Assembly (NCBI RefSeq): GCF_000142905.1
Contig: NW_013657633.1
Span: forward strand, 1-21,694
DNA from: Thecamonas trahens ATCC 50062
Lineage: Eukaryota; Apusozoa; Apusomonadida; Apusomonadidae
Length of the DNA: 21,694 nucleotides
Direction of reading: 5' to 3'
The position numbers were made by a program, and so were the translations under genes. Shown here in pieces: positions 18,401 to 21,694 of this stretch. The notes beneath the pieces are model-generated. The model worked only from the letters and a program-made list of their open reading frames with translations, was not told the origin of the DNA and searched no databases. Numbering within the stretch: position 1 is the stretch's first letter; the number at the start of each line of letters is the position of its first letter.

Positions 18401-20046
18401 TGCGAGACTACACACGTGGCGGAAGCAAGTGTGAGCCACGGGCGGGCCTTGAACAACTGCGGCGCGTCGGGTGGCGCCTCAAACCGCTCACCGACCAAAC
18501 CGTTGATCGACGCTGTGGTTCGGGTCCTCGTCTGCGGCGCAAGGGATATGTTGCAGCCGACCGCACTGGCGCGGACCAGTACAAGCGGAATGCCGAGCGG
18601 GAAGCCTGGCTGTGCATCGGCAGCAAGGAGCAGCACCGAGGCATCAGTGAGCCTGGCCTTGGCCGAGAGCTTGAACGGTAGGCCTAGGCTCACGGGCTCG
18701 CCGGCGGCTGGCGGCGGCGGAGGCGTGGGGAGGAGGCCGAGGAGCGGCACGATCCACGCGAGTGCTGTGGGCCAGAGGGTGGCGTGGACACGGCGGGCCT
18801 CCATCTCGGCATGGACCGAGGCCAGACGCAGCAACGCGTCCGAGCGGCTCCACCGGGTGGTAACGTTGAGCGAGAGCGCGTGGACGTCGAGCGGCGCGAG
18901 CGCATCCGGGTGGCTTACCAGCGGGCCGGTGCAGGTGAGCGCGAGCGAGGCCTGTGGCAGCGCGCCTAGCTCAGCCCCAGGCCATAGGCTGGCTTCGCCG
19001 GTGATTTGAGAAAAGGTGCAGGCAAAGGCGGCGCGGCGGGGCGTAAAGAGCGTGGCGGTAAACTCGTCGATCCGGACAGCGACGTGTACAGGCAGCGAGA
19101 GCTGGCGGACCACCACACCACGGGCGTGCTCGACGCGTGCCAGCGACTGCGAGGACGGGCCCGCAGAGCGAGACGGCAAGAGCGCTCCCACAAGCGCGGC
19201 CTGCAGCTGCAGCGCCGCCGGGCAGCTGGCGACGCCGAGCGCACCGCAAGACACGTCGCAGGCCTCGATTGACGGAAGAATGTCTGTGAGCGGGACCGGT
19301 CCGGCATGGAGTGGCGGCGAGCTCCACGAAAACAGTAGCGAAGCCGTCAGCGACTCGCCCTGGACCATGGGGCGGTCCATGGTGTCGCGGAAGAGTGAGC
19401 CGGCAGGCGACTCGAGATCCATGTCGAGGCCACGAGCCGAGAGCCGAAAGGCAAAGTCGCCATCCTTCTCCCCACGGGCCAGGCTCAGCTGCAGGCTGTC
19501 AAGCGAGACCAGGGCCCGCGCAGAGAGCGGGAGGCTGACCACCGCTGTGGCCTCCACCAGCTCCACAACGGTGTGCGGGAAGAGCGGGAGGAGCATCCGC
19601 AGCGCAAGCCGCTCATATCGGCCTAACGCATACGGCGGAGCGGCACGGCCGTCATCTACAGCGAGATGCACCTCACCTTTGCGTGCAACATGCTGCGCCA
19701 GCCTCGTGGCCAGATCAAGGTCGACGTGGATGCCGGCGATGGAGACGACGAGGGCATGGGCATGACCCCAAGATGAGAGGTAGTTGACAAAGTTGGTGGA
19801 GATGGAGCACGATGCAAGTGTCATGGCAATGCCCGAGGCCGGCCGAGCCAACGCAAGGTCATGTGCATACGCCAGACCGAGCGAGCGGACAGAGAACGTT
19901 CCCGATGCCCCCAAGGATCGCGAGATAGCCGAGGTGGCGAGCATGGCCAGGCCGCGGGTCACCGCCAGGTACCCAGCCAGCCCTACTACGCCTAGCGCTG
20001 CCGCTACTTTGCTCCACCACCATACCCATGCCATCCACGCAAGCAT
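12409..20046 (-). CDS. BLTP2: Giant bridge-like lipid transfer protein, FMP27/Hobbit/SABRE (BLTP2) family
   Basis: The 2545-residue frame has no visible intron. The N-terminus has a Trp-rich membrane anchor (MLAWMAWVWWWSKVAAALGVVGLAGYLAV), as in family members tethered to the ER. Long stretches of alternating polar/hydrophobic strands (RBG-like modules) follow. At residues 1281-1286 is LVWYDK followed by LRLMMHGKLSI, corresponding to the family's GFWDK motif (W1283, D1285, K1286). A charged helical segment lies near 1940-2030, and a Gly/Glu/Ser-rich linker (about 2235-2270) follows. The conserved C-terminal module begins near 2295: FNYVKISPTSLDVTYKVEEG, then LGEITVQGVTYSWDELYQEV. It ends in a basic, probably disordered tail. 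The family forms groove-shaped bridges that move phospholipids between the ER and the plasma membrane or other organelles. Length is typical for the family. Its stop codon is 7 bp from that of the LIM gene on the opposite strand. Confidence 0.88.
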   Translation of the reverse strand: MLAWMAWVWWWSKVAAALGVVGLAGYLAVTRGLAMLATSAISRSLGASGTFSVRSLGLAYAHDLALARPASGIAMTLASCSISTNFVNYLSSWGHAHALVVSIAGIHVDLDLATRLAQHVARKGEVHLAVDDGRAAPPYALGRYERLALRMLLPLFPHTVVELVEATAVVSLPLSARALVSLDSLQLSLARGEKDGDFAFRLSARGLDMDLESPAGSLFRDTMDRPMVQGESLTASLLFSWSSPPLHAGPVPLTDILPSIEACDVSCGALGVASCPAALQLQAALVGALLPSRSAGPSSQSLARVEHARGVVVRQLSLPVHVAVRIDEFTATLFTPRRAAFACTFSQITGEASLWPGAELGALPQASLALTCTGPLVSHPDALAPLDVHALSLNVTTRWSRSDALLRLASVHAEMEARRVHATLWPTALAWIVPLLGLLPTPPPPPAAGEPVSLGLPFKLSAKARLTDASVLLLAADAQPGFPLGIPLVLVRASAVGCNISLAPQTRTRTTASINGLVGERFEAPPDAPQLFKARPWLTLASATCVVSHRTPDAVPVVGLKIAEVSASLHAPASAALLAVLNEHGPELARLAAAIPRRVAPAGAVPPSPRSPAPQLELALDLEAVELALGPRYTLAIVACGLSSTSWETLAVTAGGILVKRATSAVDLPMVELASLRLELRRARSVTALVAGALRVEATLDGVGGTLRVADVVPVARTVVELRDCVAPWINAVAAPSTHRRTSPTHSPLTLGLHVADTALAFEITSPSPVVTLCVAALDIDTAGSSAVQVGGMQLELDGCEVATLDTGVVSFSTDIPSSLYAFPPVARSTSLLADAALDVRFGLSVALGSASVTVPAEAHLGNAIEHFSRAYRWIRPMVFDVMGAITSGEPFHLDLQQYLTHELPICTPEPETGTAGDGKVDTDADERLEPLVPPALLAQSGGRPSKLPALTVRAQSAPTLKLPSPSVETSPSLSPTSIVSGESEPTLLPSPDVSPIRGVASAAQVAIFSLVADEVRLRVADSEFEARLAHNARHGQSENEQRILRERMILDRLDQLAAAGVAPPPEVIDELWARAAAKDSELYISRYEPVHQPGYAAPLLDVQLGSVQASVLTEIALFSTGGAELPAAFEPAAVWKTAAELARRKVINTSAALALTVGGEVFLAADSVEATVRGGALPLAASRMFKVWGPWMLAQHEPVASAVYTVSAPVWDDANGGREVLASVQRSLMPLHIFHALSISARGLEVSHGPAFDPLLAAISVAAGRVSSELSLPHTASRPLVWYDKLRLMMHGKLSIGVDEAFVVKLSASPELSVASEYLQLRAEGAQVSVSGGEIEVCLMRAHVTMHSDKRWDDRAAGKAKPVEILSAPQLKLCAQLAWVVPAGSSEALSLLTAPLAVGEARAAPLPLSQTDPLASVTSSGVDIELTLSFTAEAGSDAQWWMVVDLSKVQFLLDWYTTATTSGLSVPIGEGAVFGRARGKRARLSEHVRVLVLSVDVVQVLLQVWDDDTRQRGLIVRASRVMAGAHLELVSSGASNSLGATSVLAYLAHGALARLEELTVHIFTLAGLETFLSLYALGASSPALLASSGDSYKGDFLLSAPSVHYVHGRTFTAAAAVMTRHVGNGAVRFGDKVVVCGDGSEEPVLELDDEDREVHNYVLHQPKLLWTEEARNCVYLWAAQYRNLRETNASAGSGNVLVGSAPSSGGRACTPAPPPVSQRNVHAAREAAAAAGAAASPLLSLFDAAGEARVAAVSEGAPGSEGGPAGTGASPSGDGRVRLFGDIPVVVEYSVTCVEPQINFVAMSEGVRGSMVLTASTIVSTCETFHRSAVVEVGAHVKQNMTCLTTEFEHMEWHVDLLDGESLTLEAAWVGEGEGTRRAPVAVMGPAPMTLAYRWYEQPALASKVGDVTAYDVIFDELPLVLDPQQYAVVSDVIVQLLLGYTPQELEERDEVTAMVLRSRLQADDLASLDSLRARKAKLATEVRNISDLLRANTASELYDEQELALWRSALEAKKAKLVAAKRELALSTKSARVLATQGVPLLKVDYRARELSWELVLEGRTVSRIVLEGITGSILTNDDRSGLHTMHTVDISISNEDEATALPVVLQRQAGADSLSGNMLRVYSRYGKPVGGIDVYEHYEINVAPLSIALTSAMYNALVAYFWPEAASGPAPTAESVAKDGSGSEGSSSEGPENRSGERGAERDWAPEHARGRSFGGSRYAAASISKQVTVLSPRAGGGEGEGEASGAGAGGGGGGGGSDDGEAAASEALDDKDRVKLAVLGHGSSGSAMLQRAKLFQTFNYVKISPTSLDVTYKVEEGSSSVKDLNDVHVKLGEITVQGVTYSWDELYQEVEKQILGFIRSQIFKILLKKKKASTSMFSKDEALLAESAKAMGASKSRRSWLPKVLSFRRGSRGRDGDDDNEMSADEVVVSKQAERQLEVAKVRKLFGSRGDSDHQHAQLLLGTRSSGLDVAERVMLKRQQSRAAESGEDDAGSAGTSSPQSPVVPDQVDARERAREKAREKAAARIAAAEARRRSRSGQLP

Positions 20047-20207
20047 TGACTGCAGGTGCCCGGGAAAAGGTAGAGGAGTGTTGTCTTCCGGTCCTCGCCC
20101 TCGCCCTCGAGCGGGCTGTGTGTGCGACCAGGCCGCCCGAGTCGTCGCCCGTCCCGGTGTCCGGTGTTCGGCGCCCGCAGCAGGCGACGGCTTTACATGG
20201 TCTACGG
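20047..20207. other. Short head-to-tail spacer, no gene seen
   Basis: The 161-bp gap separates the coiled-coil gene's stop from the BLTP2 start on the same strand. It is GC-rich, with GCCCTCGCCCTCG-type runs, and has no recognised promoter element. Such a short spacer must hold one gene's 3' end and the next gene's promoter. Confidence 0.4.
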
Positions 20208-21620
20208 CTACAATTGCTGCTGCTCGAGCTCGAGGAGGCGAGCCGAGGTAGTGGCGAGCTCAAGCTGCTGTGAGAGTTTCGCGGCAATGGCGTCGGCGTA
20301 GGCGGCCTTGGTCGACTCGAGCTCGGCAGTGAGCGCGGCGATGGTGGCGGACTGCTGAGAAGAGGTGAGGACGGCGTTGTGGCGGGCAACAAGTTCGCCG
20401 TGGGCGGCAACGAGGCGGGCGTGATGGCGGGCAGCCTCGCGGAGGACAGTGATTTCCGACCGCGATGACTCAAGCTCCAGGAGCATGTTCTCGTTTTCGA
20501 GGCGGAGGGCAGCGACTTCGGCGACGAGGCCGGAGAGGAGCTGTGACGAGTCAGGCTCGATCTCGGGCACAGAGTTGGGCGAGTACGAGAGCTGCGCTAG
20601 TGCATGGTACGACGGAAGCGGCTCGTCGGACTCATTCTCCAGAGGCTGCAGTGGTGACGGCAGCGCCGGCGGCGACGGCGAGCGGAGCTCGAACGACGAC
20701 TCGGACGCGAGCCGCTCGGCGCGGCCGCGGACAACCGCGAGCTCAGCGCGGGTCGCCTCGAGCTCAAACTCGAGGTCAGAGAGTGCGTGCGGCTCGGCCG
20801 GTTCCGCAGCCTCGAGCTGAGCGATGGTGGCGCGGGCGTCGACGAGCTCGTTGCCGAGCTCGTCGATGCGGAGCCGGGCGTCGGCAAGCTGCGCCTGCGC
20901 AATCATGGCCGCCCGCGCCGGCGAGCCTCCCACGCTTGCGTCCGACACGGTAGAGGTAAGTGAGATCTGCTCACGGAGCGCAAGCATGGCGTGCTGCGTC
21001 GCTGACCACTTGAACTCGGACTCGGCTAGCGAGTGCTTCAGCGCATCCCGCTCGGCCTCGACCTCGTCAACGTGCGTACGGAGCACATCGCACTCGCTGG
21101 AAAGCCTGCTCACTTGGCCCAGCAAGTTCTCTGCCGTCGAGACCATAGACGACTGCGCTGCAGAGAGCGAGTCGCGGAGAGAGGCGGCAGCCTCTTCGGC
21201 GCGGGTCGCGCGATCCGCAGGCTCCTCGGCATGGCTGACCTTGCGGTTGCTGACCAGAGAGAGGTTTGCTTCCCGCAGCCTGGTAACTACCTCTTGGAGC
21301 TGATCGCGCTCGGCAGCAGCGCCTACAGCATCGCTCGCGCGGGCGACAGCAGCGTCGCGCTCTACACGGAGCCTGGCCATCTCCTCGTCCATGGCCAGCT
21401 GTGTCTGCTCGTAGCCAACCAGTCTCGCCTCGGCATCCATCAGCGCATTTGCCAACGCTGCCGACTCTTCCGCAGCTTGCTCTGCTGCCTCTGCTGCTGC
21501 CGCACGGACCTCTTCCACCTCGCGGCCGTACTTGACCTGCGCCTTGCGGAGTTCGATCTGTGTGGCGTGCAGCAGTCGCTGCGTCTCGCCGAGTTGTTCG
21601 CCTGCCCCACGTCCAGTCAT
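20208..21620 (-). CDS. Coiled-coil protein of unknown function
   Basis: The protein has 470 residues. Residues about 5-300 and 355-470 are Glu/Ala/Leu/Arg-rich with heptad-like hydrophobic spacing and almost no Pro or Gly, indicating two long coiled coils. They flank a Ser/Pro-rich linker at about 303-353 (SPSPPALPSPLQ, then a YSPNSVPEIEPDS segment). No catalytic or targeting motif is recognised, so this could be a golgin-, centrosome- or cytoskeleton-type structural protein, but resemblance at this level is only composition. It reads toward the BLTP2 gene on the same strand, 161 bp away. The frame upstream of the ATG stays open toward the window edge, and a TTCCTTCCTTCCTCAG sequence on the minus strand just before it looks like a splice acceptor. 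A preceding exon outside the window is therefore possible and the start is uncertain. Confidence 0.65.
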   Translation of the reverse strand: MTGRGAGEQLGETQRLLHATQIELRKAQVKYGREVEEVRAAAAEAAEQAAEESAALANALMDAEARLVGYEQTQLAMDEEMARLRVERDAAVARASDAVGAAAERDQLQEVVTRLREANLSLVSNRKVSHAEEPADRATRAEEAAASLRDSLSAAQSSMVSTAENLLGQVSRLSSECDVLRTHVDEVEAERDALKHSLAESEFKWSATQHAMLALREQISLTSTVSDASVGGSPARAAMIAQAQLADARLRIDELGNELVDARATIAQLEAAEPAEPHALSDLEFELEATRAELAVVRGRAERLASESSFELRSPSPPALPSPLQPLENESDEPLPSYHALAQLSYSPNSVPEIEPDSSQLLSGLVAEVAALRLENENMLLELESSRSEITVLREAARHHARLVAAHGELVARHNAVLTSSQQSATIAALTAELESTKAAYADAIAAKLSQQLELATTSARLLELEQQQL

Positions 21621-21694
21621 GTCAAGGCAGAGGGTAAAGACAGGTGCGTCTACTGAGGAAGGAAGGAAGGGGGGGATGGGGATGAGGGGCGGGG
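21621..21694 (-). promoter_or_regulatory. Pyrimidine-rich leader or intron end before the coiled-coil gene
   Basis: On the minus strand this stretch runs C/T-rich, with CCCCCCCCTTCCTTCC tracts ending in CTCAG about 35 bases before the ATG. It could be the same kind of pyrimidine-rich leader seen before other genes here, or a polypyrimidine tract plus acceptor of an intron whose donor lies beyond the window. Confidence 0.35.

Noticed and set aside
17459-19009. 516-codon plus-strand ORF antisense to the BLTP2-family gene
   Set aside because: Its translation is Ser/Ala/Arg-rich with no domain. It lies wholly opposite a recognised coding frame whose G/C-ending codons suppress stops on the other strand. 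The 345-codon ORF at 15701-16738 is rejected for the same reason.

Overview
The window looks like nuclear DNA from a GC-rich, gene-dense, free-living protist. The evidence is a multi-LIM protein, a secreted/membrane protein with a sushi module, a giant bridge-like lipid transfer protein of the FMP27/Hobbit/SABRE family, and two short (about 120-135 nt) GT-AG introns that both begin GTATGT. There is no bacterial operon structure or Shine-Dalgarno spacing. The combination fits a heterotrophic flagellate such as an apusomonad (Thecamonas-like), but that assignment is inference and nothing here proves the species.

Layout. (1) The left edge (1-261, minus) is the N-terminal piece of an ORF carrying a retropepsin-type D-S-G active site, so probably a retroelement or a Ddi1-type protein cut by the window. 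(2) 235-745 is a degenerate tandem repeat of about 190 bp per unit, and a related copy lies in inverted orientation at about 1850-2010. (3) 1152-1738 (plus) is a two-exon gene for a 155-residue DUF4476-like protein. (4) 2297-6144 (plus) is a large type I, then polytopic, membrane protein: signal peptide, DNRLRE-like sandwich, sushi/CCP module, polyproline stalk, Cys-rich juxtamembrane region, 8-10 membrane helices, Ser/Arg-rich tail. Its reading frame is broken once, near 4337-4470. (5) 6207-7328 (minus) is a two-exon universal stress protein with a long charged C-terminal extension. (6) 7582-8640 (minus) is a secreted class 3 lipase with an intact Ser-Asp-His triad. (7) 8641-9185 is a divergent promoter region that ends in C/A/T simple repeats. 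(8) 9186-12401 (plus) is a protein with ten LIM domains. (9) 12409-20046 (minus) is the 2545-residue BLTP2/FMP27-family protein in one uninterrupted reading frame. It converges on the LIM gene with only 7 bp between stop codons. (10) 20208-21620 (minus) is a coiled-coil protein of unknown role.

The genes do not form an obvious pathway. Their common features are compact spacing, closely opposed convergent 3' ends (7 and 62 bp between stop codons) and G-poor, pyrimidine-rich leaders just before several start codons. No tRNA, rRNA, CRISPR array, bacterial insertion sequence or complete mobile element is seen. The long antisense ORFs opposite the LIM, BLTP2 and membrane-protein genes are side effects of the GC-rich third positions.
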